Assembly (NCBI GenBank): GCA_001414345.1
Contig: LLCB01000025.1
Coordinates: forward strand, 1 to 64,000
Source: Hymenoscyphus infarciens
Taxonomy: Eukaryota; Ascomycota; Leotiomycetes; Helotiales; Helotiaceae
DNA: 64,000 nt
Reading direction: 5' to 3'
Below are positions 49,781 through 61,059 of this stretch, piece after piece; position 1 is the stretch's first letter; each line of letters starts with the position of its first letter. The position numbers were made by a program, and so were the translations under genes. Below the pieces are notes generated by a model. That model was not told the DNA's origin and did no database searches. It saw nothing but the letters and a program-made list of their open reading frames with translations.

Positions 49781-52368
49781 GCGTTTTTTCTAGAGCATGG
49801 ACGGATTATTGCCGCTGGGATACACATAAGCAATGGGTAAAGGTTATTTGCTTAGATGGGATAGCCATACATCTTGACGAAGCTATGGGTATTGTGATGC
49901 GCGCATCGTTAATCAATAGAAATCCAACCATTCCGTAAAACCCAGAAACCAAGGATCTTCTTGCTATCTTTCGTGATCGCATAGTCTGCTGCGTATTTTC
50001 GATGACAAAAAGCTTACTGAATTAAATCTAAAACAATTCAATCAGAGTAAAATTGACTGAGTCGGTTAGAGCAAGTATTTAAGTTGAGTTCGCTAAAAGT
50101 AAGTTTATTACAGTAGGCAGAACAAGCGGCAGTAGTCGTACATTCCTACCCAGCTCGTCATTCAAACGATCTAGGGTAATTTACCTTAGATACTTTAGAC
50201 TATTTGGACTATTAACCTAGAAAGTTTAAAACAATTAAACTGAATTGGCTTATAAAGTTAGAACAACAGTATAGACAGGTACGAACCTAATATACTACCG
50301 TTTTTTCTATCCACCGGGAGACAGCACCCGTGTATTACGAGATCCCGGATATCACTTTCTGAAGCCAGTCAACCCCGGACCAAGTATTCCGGTCCGGTCC
50401 GAATTTAACAATTATCAATTAATTGAATAAGAGTAGACTTGACGAGACTTTAATTAGGGTCTAAACTACTCAAAGTTGAGTGAGAAGGCCCTAAAACTAT
50501 TAAAACTGTTTCTACGCTGAACCCTTTCCCCGTGATTGCTGTGAATGGCAGTATGTTAGCCACATGGCTGATTGCTAGCGCAATACTAGTGCCTTTAAAG
50601 TCGAAAGCGTACCCGTAGAAGCTCGCCAAGCAGCAAGTATAGAAGAAGCGCTCCGCAAAAGTGGCATGATCGCCCCCGAGTGAAACAATGATATCGGAGA
50701 AAGATTTAAGGGATTCGAACAAGACAAAGAGCTGGCAAAGGTCCAAAAATTAACTGAGACGTCCAAGCAAATTATGCAACGGCTTTCAATTCTTTGAAAG
50801 ATTGGAACAAATGTAACTCAATTCTTTAGGAAATGAAGCGGAAAGTGGAAAGTTGGTGAGAAAAATGAGGGGTGAATCGTGAGTTGCAGCAAGCTTCTCA
50901 GGCTATGGGTATCTAACAGTCATTTGTATAGATATGAGGTCCAAAGCACGAAGGAACATAATTGAATTGAAGGAGTGGACATTTGCTTGGAAGATTTCAG
51001 CTGGAGAGCCATTTATCATAATGAACTTGTTTCAAGGGACAGGCATCTTGATCCAACTTCATCGAATGTCAACAAAATCGCATTATAATGGAATTCAACG
51101 CAAAGGTCCAACAAGATCTTTGGACAAGGACAGCAACTCTTCCAGTTCAGCCGCCACGCGCGAAAACTGATGACGATGGCTTGTGCTCACTCTCCGTAAG
51201 AAGAGACAAGGATTTTTCCTTCGATAGCGCAAGAACAATCGTCAACAACCTCTCATCCAACAACAAAACCAAGAAATTACACAATAATTCAGATACAACC
51301 TATCATCATCATCAACTAACAGTGTATACAGACACTTTTCCAAAAGTAAGTCACACACCTCTAAAATTCTACACCAGAGTTCTAAGCGCGTTACGCCAAG
51401 AACTCATATGCGATTTACACTCAACAAAATGACTCTTATATACCCATGTACCAGTTTCCCAAAACGAAATTCACTAGCGAGTAAGCTTAAAAAAGAAGAA
51501 TCATAGTAGCTCACCTTCCCCTACCCCGACTAAGCTTCAATAAACAACTTCAAGATAAGCCACAAGAATGGGAAAAAGTCTACAGAATATTGCATAAGAG
51601 AGAAGTTAAACAGTCACTCTAGACGAGAAATAGAATTAACAAGGGGACATAGCTTAGTCAAAATGCCAAGTTATAAGTTCAAGCAAAAGCGCCCGGTCTA
51701 TTAAATGCACAGCATTTCGGATGCTGGAAGCCCTCCTCCTCAGCGACGGGGTGGACGATCAAGTTGTAGGAGATTCACCACCCCTTGCCCCTTTCCTCCC
51801 TCTCCTCAGGCTAGAAAAATAGATCTCAAACAATTGAAAAGAAACCGACAACAAACCCCCACTCGACAGCAACCTCCAACTCGAAATCAAGAAGCAAAAC
51901 TCCTAACCCAAAAATTCAGATATAATCGAAAAACCAACCTCCCTAACCAACGGGGAACGAGAAAGACTCTTAGTAAAGACAACAGAGTCGTAAATCTTAT
52001 CTCTCCTGGCAGGACTTCCAAACAGAGCAATGCACTTGGATAAGCAATGTATCTTGTCATATCATGGGAAGTAGAAAACAGCTTTTTGCGATCTGATATT
52101 GACCCGCTCCCCCTTATTAAACCTTTGATGAAAGAGAGAAAGAAGTTGAAGGAAATTGAGAAAGTTGCGTGAAGGCTCGCAAAAGGGATCCAAAAGTGAA
52201 ATGGCATTTAAAAGCCAAATGAAGCAAACGAGGAAAAAAGAAATCATACAGAATTGGCAAAATAGAAAAACTTACTATTAGCCCTCTAATAGCTACCTAC
52301 CTTATCCGTGGACCAAAAAAAAAATAAAAAAAACCCCCCGACTTGTTAACCCCCATTGACACTCACTA
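49781..52368. other. Intergenic region with no supported gene
   Basis: About 2.6 kb of mostly normal composition. At 50,010-50,270 two related AT-rich segments (taaaacaattcaatcagagt and ttaaaacaattaaactgaat) suggest an old repeat. A 7-bp-stem hairpin CCGGACC...GGTCCGG lies at 50,375-50,397. Between 50,580 and 51,170 frames on the plus strand change repeatedly, with fragments such as ASIEEALRKSGMIAPE and KELAKVQKLTETSKQIMQRL, suggesting a broken gene, but I could not rebuild or identify it. Open frames at 51,088-51,432, 51,705-52,043 (+) and 51,887-52,207 (-) have low-complexity or unremarkable sequence and are not called as genes. Confidence 0.5.
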
Positions 52369-52900
52369 CAGTGAGTTACGAGTTAAGCTTGAATTTGCCT
52401 ACTTTTTTTATAATCCGAGCTTTTTTTTAAAAAAGCTTTCTCACTCTTTTCTTTAAAAGAAAGAAAATAAAAGTACTCTAAAAAAGACGAGGCCTTACTA
52501 GAAAGAAGCGCTATATCTAATTATCTCTCTTCTATATTACTTATTAATTTAAAGTAAGTATAATAAATATAAACTAAAAAATAGATAATTCTTAAAAAAA
52601 ACCCTATTTTTTTATTTTTTTTTACTAACTCTATAAGGTTAATAAGGTTAATAAGATATACTAAGACCTTATAAAAATTAAGATAGATCTAAAATTATCT
52701 ATTTTTATTATATAAAGTTTATAGAGTAATAAAGGACATATAGAGCTCTCATTTTCTGTTATCTAGAGTATACTAACATAGGTTATTATTATTAATAAAT
52801 AGGTAAAAGAGTACCTAAAAAGGGGGGAAATCAAGGAATTTTTCAAAAAGCTCGGATTATAAAAAAGCGGGCAAATTCAAGCTTAACTCGCAACTCACTG
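52369..52900. mobile_element. MITE with long terminal inverted repeats and TA target duplication
   Basis: The ends are inverted copies: left 52,369-52,425 and right 52,845-52,900 both read, inward, CAGTGAGTTRCGAGTTAAGC and then TTGAATTTGCC, a T run, and TAATCCGAGCTTTTT. Over about 56 bp they differ at only three bases plus one T-run length. TA flanks both ends (52,367-52,368 and 52,901-52,902). TA duplication and a CAGT start are typical of Tc1/mariner/pogo elements, so this is probably a non-autonomous member. The 420 bp interior is AT-rich, CA/TG-poor and non-coding, so it seems to have been hit by RIP while the ends stayed almost intact. It lies 192 bp beyond the DSK2 stop codon, in its 3' flank. 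Confidence 0.9.
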
Positions 52901-53092
52901 TACTCATTTCGTTCTTATCAATCCATCCATATTCACGACATTCACACCAGATCTATGGTAAAAAATATGCGATGAAAAGCACTCGGCTCACTCTCCACAT
53001 ACCACAAATACGCATATACTTCCTCCAAAATAGACAGACGCTTGCTTCTCAATAATATGCTTGCGTATTTCTCTTCCACTCTCAACACCCCC

Positions 53093-54446
53093 TTACGACA
53101 ACAACTGCTCAATCGCCCCCTGCACACTACCCCCACTCCTCCTCAACGCCTGTACATTCCGGTCAAAATCAAAGAATCCCATATCATTCAACTGCCTCAA
53201 CTGATCCGCATAAATCTCCTCAGGCGGTCTCGTATCCGCCGGCGGCGGAGGACTACCAGCACCTCCCAATCGCCCTCCTAGACCACCAAAAAGATCTCCA
53301 CCTCCACGGCCTCCCATCATCGCCATGGCTTGTTCCATCATCTCAGGTGTCATGGGAGGAAGCCCGAATGGGTTTCCTGCTCCTCCAGCAGCAGCTCCAG
53401 CGCCTGCACCGCCGAAAAGGGAGGCGAAGGGATTCGCAGCTGCGTCTGTACCTGCTGGTGGACTCGAACCCGGGGCTCGAGGTGAGCCTGCTGCAGCACC
53501 TTGTCCACCTAGCATCGCAGCAAAGGGATTTGCCCCCGCTCCTCCAGGGGGCCCAAATACGAAAGAATTAGAATTCGCATTCGCAGCCGGTGTCCCAGTT
53601 GTATTCGGTGTGCCTGTCTGCGCACCAGGAGTCATGTCCGTCACGCCAGGAGCCGGGAAGGCAGAAGCTCCCCCAGTACCCCTCATAAGTCGCTGCATCT
53701 GCGCCGCCTGTCGCATGGCCTCGGGATTCGTCATCATGCGTCTGAATTCCTCGGATTGCAGCATCTGGCGGGCTTGAGGGTTGTCGCGGAGCCCGGGGAT
53801 CGAGTTGATCATCATGTCAATCATGGCGGGGTTTTGGAGGGCTTCGTTCATGGTTTGTTGGATGTTGGGGTCTTCGAGCATTTGGGCCATTTGGTCTTCC
53901 GAGGGGGGAGCGCCCATCTGTACAAGTGTTTCATTAGTATGTAAAAACAAACATGTTTTGATCAATCAATGACAGAAGATAGAAGAAAGAAGAAGGACGT
54001 ACACCACCATCAGCACCAAACATCTCCGCACCCGGTAAAGGGACATGTCCCGCATATCGCGCACCCGTCAACCCCGCCAACGGATTATTCGCCGTCCCAG
54101 CAGCCATATTCGTCGGCACGCCCGCACCAGGTATCGTTGCGCCCGAGGCCGCAGCGTTCTGAGTAGTATTGCTTTGGGCGCTCTTGACCATATGTATCGT
54201 GTTTCCGGCCTTGATGTTGTATGTGCTCAGCGGATCCTCGTTCTTCATTACGCGTCCCGAGTAGATGAGGCGCTGGCGCTCGACGGGGATCTTCTCGAAA
54301 TCGTCGCCGGCGAGTTTAGTCTTGAGGGAGAGGACGGAGGCTGTGGCGGGCATGGTGATGGTGTGGTTGCCGTCGCTCGACGTCTTGACTTTGAAGGTGA
54401 CGGTGGGGACGGTGCTGTCGTCGGACGCTCTCTCTTCGGAGGCCAT
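53093..54446 (-). CDS. dsk2: DSK2/ubiquilin family ubiquitin receptor
   Basis: Two exons, 54,446-54,003 and 53,917-53,093, with an 85 nt intron (GTACGT...TACAG), encode 422 residues. The protein carries polyubiquitinated substrates to the proteasome. A ubiquitin-like domain spans about residues 14-88 (VTFKVKTSSDGNHTITM, RLIYSGRVMKNEDPLSTYNI) and would bind the proteasome. An STI1-type chaperone-binding region follows at about 158-230 (LEDPNIQQTMNEALQNPAMI, NPQARQMLQSEEFRRMMTNP). Then comes a Gly/Ala/Pro-rich linker, and a C-terminal UBA domain at about 378-422 (QLRQLNDMGFFDFDRNVQAL, GAIEQLLS) that binds ubiquitin. The ATG at 54,446 is preferred over one 48 codons upstream because the extra stretch is Pro/Thr-rich and unlike the family, whose UBL starts near the N-terminus. 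The gene is divergent from the MDR gene at 55,358. Confidence 0.95.
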
Positions 54447-55357
54447 TGTGGTGGAATATAGGTAGTTCCAGGTTGGGGGGGGTGGGGGAGGGGTAGAAGT
54501 TGTGTGGAGTGGAGGGGTGTGAAGGGGTGTGGAGGGTTGGATTGCGAGTGCCAGGTGCCAAAGAAATGTTTGGAGATCTTGCGGTGCCAAAAGGCGAGAT
54601 GCAAAAAGGCGAGATGCAAAAAGCAGTACTAGTACCTAGGTAGCAGTCTGCCGGGCAGTCTGCAGCTCGCAACTCGCTAGGCGGCTAGAATGACGTTGAG
54701 CCTCGTCCGGGTTCGCTTCCAGGACAGGGGGGGCTTGATTAGTCGTCGAGGGTGCAAGTATCAAGAGAAATGGACAACCAAGTCAAAAGTGTTCAATTCT
54801 CGATTTGGGCAAGGTGTCTAGTTTTAAAGTTGCTTTTTCGATACGGAGAGAGTGAATGTTGGAATTCTCAATCCAATTTGGGGATCAAACCAATAACAAT
54901 AACAGTTGCTTGCTGAGGAAGACCCATCTTCCATCTCCATCTATTGCCTTCTCACACCAGGTGCCTTCTCACACCTTCTCAAGCCACAGTTATTCCCAAC
55001 TCCACTTTTGATACTAGGTAGCCCCATTTCAATTCAAGACGGTCTTCTGGTATAGACTCAAGAGCGACCCCTTTCTGCTGTTTCCGTACCTATTATATTT
55101 CTTGGTTACAAAGCTTCAAGAGCGGGCAAGTATTTTGACGCACGTGATTCATACCCCTGTATGGATCCATTGATTCAAGCCTCGGCTCCCCCGCGTCTCG
55201 GGCTTACTCGTATCAATTGGAGCTCTTGATCTCACTCTGTTCCTACTATACTATCCCTCTTGTAACATATTCACCTGGAATAAATCACTATATATTTCCC
55301 TTCCTCATACTGTCTATACACTCCCAATTCCTTAAAACGAGAAACTCAACCCCAGAA
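54447..55357. promoter_or_regulatory. Shared upstream region of dsk2 and the MDR oxidoreductase gene
   Basis: About 0.9 kb lies between two divergently transcribed genes and must contain both promoters. Features seen: a G-rich (C-rich on the dsk2 strand) stretch just upstream of dsk2, a duplicated gcgagatgcaaaa near 54,594-54,620, a repeated gccttctcacacc near 54,945-54,975, and an AT-rich patch (ctatatatttcc) about 70 bp before the plus-strand ATG. No specific factor site can be claimed. Confidence 0.5.
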
Positions 55358-56438
55358 ATGCGCGGAATCCAAATAAAAGAATACGTCAAGGTAAAGTCTC
55401 TATTAATCCCAATCAATCTCTACCATCCAAAACCGATAACAAATCTAACACGCCCCCAAGGGACCCTCCGACCTAATAGTCACAACCCTTCCTGACCCCC
55501 TCCCCTCCGCCACCGAATACCTAATCTCCATCCAAGCAACGGCAACCAATTTCTTCGACCTCCTCCAGATACGCGGGAAATACCAACACCAACCGCCCCT
55601 CCCCTGGGTCTCCGGCTCCGAATTCAGCGGCACAATCCTCTCCGTCCCCTCCTCCCTTCCCAACCCGAAATTCAAGAAAGGAGATAAAGTCTTCGGCGCC
55701 TCCCAAGGCGGATACGCGACACAGATTTGCGCAGAAGAGAAGCAGTTAAGACCCGTACCAAAAGGATGGTCTTTCTTTGAGGCTGCGGGTTTGTTTGTCA
55801 CTGCTCCTACGAGTTATGGCGCATTAGTAACACGCGCGGGTATTAAGGGGGGAGATTGGGTGCTTGTCCATGCTGCTGCGGGGGGTGTAGGACTGGCAGC
55901 TGTGCAGATTGCTAAGGCGTTTGGAGCGACTGTTATCGCGACCGCTGGCACAAAACATAAACTCGAAGTTGCGAAATCATTCGGTGCGGATTACACGATC
56001 GACTACACTGAGCCCTCCTGGCCAGCCCAAGTAAAAAAACTCACTCCAAAAGGAAGGGGGGTGGATATAGTCTTCGACCCAGTAGGCCTGATAGACCTAT
56101 CCACAAAATGCATCCGCTGGAACGGACGTCTCCTCGTTGTCGGTTTCGCAGCTGGATCCATCGAGAAACTCGCTTTAAACAAAGTTTTACTTAAAAATAT
56201 CAGTATTGTGGGCTTACATTGGGGTGCGTATACGATTAATGAGCCGGAGATGATTGATGTTGTTTGGGACGGCATTTTCAAACTCATTTCGGAGGGGAAA
56301 TTCAGGGGGACTGTGTTTACGGATCGTGAGTTTGTGGGGTTGGAGAGCGTTGGGGAGGCGTTGAAGAGTTTGGGGAGTAGGGGAACTTGGGGGAAGGTTG
56401 TTGTTAAGGTTCCGCAAGAGGGGGAGAGTAAGTTGTAG
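55358..56438 (+). CDS. Zinc-independent MDR oxidoreductase, quinone-oxidoreductase-like
   Basis: Exons 55,358-55,390 and 55,461-56,438 with a 70 nt intron (GTAAAG, TCTAAC branch, CCAAG) encode 336 residues. The first exon gives only MRGIQIKEYVK, which matches the usual start of this family. MDR quinone oxidoreductases reduce quinones or other carbonyl compounds with NADPH. The catalytic half has SGSEFSGTI (residues 62-70) instead of the GHE zinc motif, and no structural-zinc cysteines, so no metal is expected. The Rossmann fold carries HAAAGGVGLAAVQIAK (148-163), the AAxGGVG signature, followed by GADYTIDY (186-193) and FDPVG. Length is normal. The substrate is unknown; a mitochondrial or detoxifying role cannot be chosen from sequence. 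Confidence 0.93.
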
Positions 56439-56608
56439 ATATGGTTGTAGATGGGTTAGCGTTCTGGATAGGGATTGGAATGTCTTGTGTGGCGGAAATA
56501 ATCGATAAAACCCCTTGGAAAAGTCTTAAGTGAAGAATGTCAATACCACGCCTAATTTCTTTTCAAAGACAATTTCCTTTCATACTTCAAAATGTAAGCC
56601 ATAATTTA

Positions 56609-56775
56609 CTTGCGAGTAAGCTACAAGTAAGCTGTGAGTTACTCGTGGCTAAGCTACAGCTTACTCGCGACCTTTTGGCCCCCACCTCAAGATTGAGTAA
56701 GCTGCGAGTTACTCATGAGTAAGCTGTTAAATTATCTTGCTTTTGAGTAAGATGACGATTCTTTTGCGAGTAAGT
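56609..56775. repeat. Cluster of direct and inverted GAGTAAGCT words with a hairpin
   Basis: GCGAGTAAGCT at 56,612 is mirrored by AGCTTACTCGC ending at 56,668, so 56,612-56,668 could fold into a hairpin with 11 perfect pairs at its base. Between and beyond are further copies: aagtaagctgtgagttactc, gtggctaagctacagc, gagtaagctgcgagttactc, atgagtaagctg and tgcgagtaagtg. The words resemble the inner part of the MITE ends at 52.4 kb (GCGAGTTAAGCTTG), suggesting a related but eroded element. Confidence 0.65.
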
Positions 56776-56939
56776 GACACTTGACATAAATTGTTGCAAG
56801 ATTCACAATTTGTTCAATTTAAAATTTAGTCACATTTATGCACCCCCGTTCCTCCACTATTCTATACTTCAGCACCAACCAAGTCAGCTAAGCGTAACTG
56901 AAGAGACTCGCTAAAAACCAATGATCCCTCCGCAAGAAG

Positions 56940-56962
56940 CCCCCCCCCCCCCCCCCCCCCCC
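56940..56962 (+). repeat. Homopolymer run of 23 C
   Basis: An uninterrupted C run in the 3' flank of the myosin gene, whose stop is at 57,095. Its length may be variable between strains and may be miscounted in the assembly. Confidence 0.9.
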
Positions 56963-57094
56963 GATTTTTTATCGCTCATCTATGCCGTTCGTCACGCTTA
57001 AAACCATCCAAACGCGAAAAAAGCAAAAAAAACTTCATCTCAGGAAAAAGAACAACAAGCAACTCGAGACTACTAACATAATATCATCTATCAT

Positions 57095-60000
57095 CTACCA
57101 ATCATCATCATCATCCTTCCCCTTCTGCATCGCACTTTGTCTCGCCCTCAACGCCTCCGCCAATCCACCAGCTAGACTAGGCGTAGGCGTACTCCTCCCA
57201 CTATCTGTCCCATTTCCATTGAGACTCATGCCAGAGTCCCTAGGAGCCGGAGGAGGTGCGGGCTTTCTTCCTGCCACTGGTCTTTTCGCGGGCGGTGTGG
57301 GTTTGGCCCGGCCATTTGTCTTTGCTGCTGGTGGGGGAGGTGGTGTAGGTCTCACCACAGGAGGTGGGGGCGGTGGTGCGACGACGATTTCCTCGAGGTA
57401 GGCGGAGGGCGCCCATCCTTCTGAACCTGAAGCGGTTTTGGCGAGCCACCATCCTTTTGAAAAGATTAGTACAAGTATTAAATATAGAAGGGGGGAAGGA
57501 AGGGAATTACCATTATTTTCTTTCTTGAGGACGGAGACGATGTCACCAGGTGTTAATGTGATCTCGTTTGCGCTCTGGCCCGAGAACTCGTATAACACCT
57601 TGAACTGAGGCTCTCTAGGTTTGGCGGGTTTGGCAGCAGGTGGTGGAGGCGGAGGTGGAGGCACAGAGCGAGCTGAAGATGCTGACGGTACGTTCCTGGT
57701 ATGATTTGGGATGGAAGCTGCAACTGCTGCGACGGGCTGAGGGGGTAAACTTCTTCCAGCCGAAGCTGACCCACCAGGTTGAGCAACAGGCTTGGTGTTT
57801 CTTGTAGACGTGTTGGTGACTCTGGATGGGCGACCACCGGGGCCACCGGGCTTGATAAGTCGTCCTTTAGTAAAAGGTTTCGCTGGTATTGGCTTTCCTT
57901 TGGGGAGTGGTCGAGAAACTGAGTTTGGTGGTTCTCCTTGAGTGGTATGAACAGCACCACTCTTATAGTAATCCTCTTTGACTTGAGAGTCCTTAATTAC
58001 CTTCACCATCTGCATTTTGTTTGGCTTTTTGGCGTATTCTATTGCATCGGCAATTTTCAATGTGAATCCACCAGGCATTGCACCTTGCATGTGCGTAAAC
58101 AGTTCAGTTTTCAGAACACAGGTCAGAAGGGGGTCAGCTTCTTGAGGAGATCCTACTCCCAACGAAAACCAGTCATCTCTGCAAGCCGACACACCAACGA
58201 ACTTGATAGCGCCAAGTGGAATAGCACGTTCGATGGCAACCTGAACTTGTTTGTTTACCAAATGCTGCGCGATAATGTAGAACTTCCCTTTTGTTAGGAC
58301 CAAAATTCGAGGACTGAGTTTGCTCGACCGTCCAAATTTGGTTTCCAGAATTTCTCCTCGACAGGAAAAGACTGCCTGTTCGTTGGAAGGAATATTGGCG
58401 GAATTACGAATTCGAGCTCCAGACCCACCAGTGGCATTGACTCCAAGATAGTCACCCATGAATCGTCTAGATCCCAGAAGACTGAATCTCCTTCTTTCTT
58501 TTCGTCCTTGGAGAACCTTGTGGCCTCTATCTCGCAAAAGAAGGAACTCGGCACCAATTCTCTTTTTTCTCCATACCCGCTGGATTCGTGTAGCAGCCTC
58601 AATTCGAATGCGCAAGAATGCTCGCCAAACGCGTTGAATTCGAATGGCCATGTTGTGCCAGTATCGATCTCGCATGTGCTCCAGAGCAAAGAGAGTCTCG
58701 GGGGCCTTGATGAATGCTTTCGTTACGCCCATCTGGAATTCCTCGGCAGGGATACTGGTATCCTTCAAAATTTGCTTCGCACCAGACTTCGAGTCTCCAG
58801 TCCAAGTATAATCACCAGCGTATGACGTCTGGGGTGATAGAAGGTAAAAACGCTCTACGAATTTATCAAATGTCTGGCGGTATGCAAAACCAGCACGACG
58901 GATTCGGACGTTCTCCTGCAGACCAAGGTATTTGATTTGATGCATGACATTTGGAACGTTATACTCAGACCAGGATTTGTTTTCGTTAGGCTTGATTGTT
59001 CGGATATAAGAGGGTTGCGCTTTCATCAAGGTCGCAACAAGATCATTTGCAGACGCTTTAATTTTGTCACCTGCTGACGGAGGTTGCTTTCGGTTATCTT
59101 GGTCAACCTCGTGAGGGAACAGATTATGGAGGAAGTGGTTACCACTTTGACTGAACAGGTTGAGTAGACCTTTCAGGAGCTGATCCTTATTTTTGTCGGT
59201 AATGCCATCGACAGTATAACTCACATCACCAGCGTAATGTTTGATGATGAAATTACCCTGGCGAGGAGTCAAGTGAGGATTTGACATGCCGTTGATTGCT
59301 GTCATGAAGGTTCTATCGCAAGCAGCGGGATCTGCATGTGCAGTTTTGGTGGCATCCTTCATAGCAGAGAAAATTCCTGGGGGCCTTGTGTTTTCAATAA
59401 GTTCGCAGACAATTTTGTTGTCAAAATATTTGATAGGCGTCCACTTGATCTGTTCTCGGTCATACTCCTCTTGTTCTGCCTTCAGTGTCAATTGAATAAA
59501 AATCTGCTGTAACTTCTCGTTCACGTAGTTGATACACAGCTGCTCGAAACTGTTCTTCTCGAAGATTTCAAATCCGTAAATGTCGAGAATACCGATTGAA
59601 TGCGCTGTCGTTCCGCGGGCTTTTAATGCAACATTGACACGCTCCACAATCCAATCAAAGAGGTTGTTGTATATCGATTTTGCCAGGGCATCTCTTGTAG
59701 CAACAGCTTGTGAAGGATTTGCTGGCGATTCTATAACCTCCCCATTTCGTGGAGTTAGAATACGGATGGTGATTGCTGAGATGAGTTGCTGTGGATCTAC
59801 CTCCAAAAGGTAGGCAAGAAAGTCCACCACGGACTGATCTGTCACCGCAGCGTTGCCATCTTTATCCTCTGCGAACTGGATATTGCCAGCCCACAATACT
59901 GCAGCCAACATTCTGAAGATTTCGTCCTGTTCTGCCTGCGATAAGCCAATGACCTTCATTGCATTGAGTGTGTCCTGGTACTCGGCAAGATCATCTATCC

Positions 60001-61059
60001 CTTCCACGTCTAAACATTTCGACTTGCTCGTATAGAGGTATGTTTCGGGTTTTTGAATGCCTAAATTGGTTCGGTAGGTTGATGATGCCCCTTTTGTGAA
60101 TTGGTAGAAAATGTGGAAGTTTCGCTCGTTTGCGATTTGCCCAACCACTCTACTCTTCTCCAACAGATAATTTGTGATATCCGCACCCACTGGTTCCCCC
60201 TGGGCATTGAATTGCAATTGCAGGTATTTTCCGAATCGGGATGAATTGTTGTTTCGTAGGGTCTTCGCGTTCCCAAAGGATTCCAGCAAGGGATTTGTAG
60301 CAAGTACCATGTCCTTCGTTTCTTGAATGGAGGAGTTTCCACCGCCAGACACATTTGCAATGTACTGCATCAGCCGTTTCGCAGCCTCTGTCTTTCCGGC
60401 GCCAGATTCTCCAGAAATAATGACACATTGGTTTTCCTTGTAGGCATTCATATTATAGTAAGAGGCTTCGGCAACCGCAAAAACGTGGGGTGGCATCTAC
60501 TCGAGTTAGCATTATCCATTCACACCCCTCCTTAAGTTTGTGTACGAACCTCCAGTCGATTCTTGCCCTTGTAAGACTCCAATACTTCTTCGGTGTAAAT
60601 TCCCACTACCATTCGTCAGTAACCCGAAATGCTTCGAATAGAGGCCAACTTACAGTCCCGAAACGGGTTCACAGACACCAGCACATGGCCAATGTATGTC
60701 TAAATGATCATCAGTATACCACTTTCGCAGATCAGGACAATTGTCCACCAAATTTTGGCCGGGTAGCTTACATATATTTCCCCTCCTTCAAATCGCTTCT
60801 TCAAATTCTCATTTATGGCCTCCGGGCTGACCTTGCTGATCAGCGTAAGATCCGAGACTCCTATCTCCTTCTTCTTTGTGGTGTCGAAGGCCGCCTTCTT
60901 GATATTCGGTTTCCCTCCCGAGGCAGCGCCCCGGCCTCCGTCTTGCGCCTTTGCGCCCTTATCTCCCTTTGGTCTCCGACTGATACCCTATCCACAGCAA
61001 ATAGTTAGCCAACTGTATTTTGCATATGCCATATCTCAACGTTGTCCTATTCGTACCAT
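57095..61059 (-). CDS. myoA: Class I myosin (fungal MYO1/MyoA)
   Basis: Six exons: 61,059-61,057, 60,987-60,772, 60,699-60,654, 60,605-60,550, 60,496-57,511 and 57,453-57,095; introns 69, 72, 48, 53 and 57 nt. The product has 1,221 residues. It is an actin-based motor at cortical actin patches for endocytosis and tip growth. The head has the P-loop GESGAGKT (136-143), switch [10 protein letters not shown] (189-197) and switch II DIYGFE (412-417). Two IQ motifs (about 724-750) bind calmodulin-type light chains. A basic TH1 membrane-binding domain (about 776-965) is followed by a Pro-rich stretch, an SH3 domain (about 1,070-1,124, [19 protein letters not shown]), more polyproline and an acidic tail ending DDDDDW that should activate Arp2/3. 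The last intron keeps frame and would otherwise add 19 residues inside the SH3 domain. Exon 1 is only the ATG. Confidence 0.95.

Larger units (their letters stand above)
56439..57094. other. Region between convergent MDR and myosin genes, with repeats and a poly-C run
   Basis: Both flanking genes end here, so this stretch holds two 3' ends. It contains a cluster of GAGTAAGCT-like words in both orientations (56,609-56,775) and a run of 23 C at 56,940-56,962. No open frame of interest was found. Confidence 0.7.

Noticed and set aside
50450..50766. Minus-strand 98-codon hydrophobic frame
   Set aside because: The plus strand looks more like eroded coding sequence here, and the minus frame resembles no known protein.
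51705..52207. Overlapping frames on both strands (112 and 106 codons)
   Set aside because: Low complexity (Arg/Gln/Pro or Phe/Leu), no domain, and no splice partners.
54447..54590. 48-codon N-terminal extension of DSK2 from an upstream ATG
   Set aside because: The added stretch is Pro/Thr/His-rich and precedes a UBL domain that normally begins close to the N-terminus.
53325..54619. Several frames antisense or shifted within dsk2
   Set aside because: They are shadows of the GC-rich dsk2 coding sequence.
54690..54735. tRNA-like B box (gggttcgcttcc)
   Set aside because: No A box or cloverleaf can be formed upstream.
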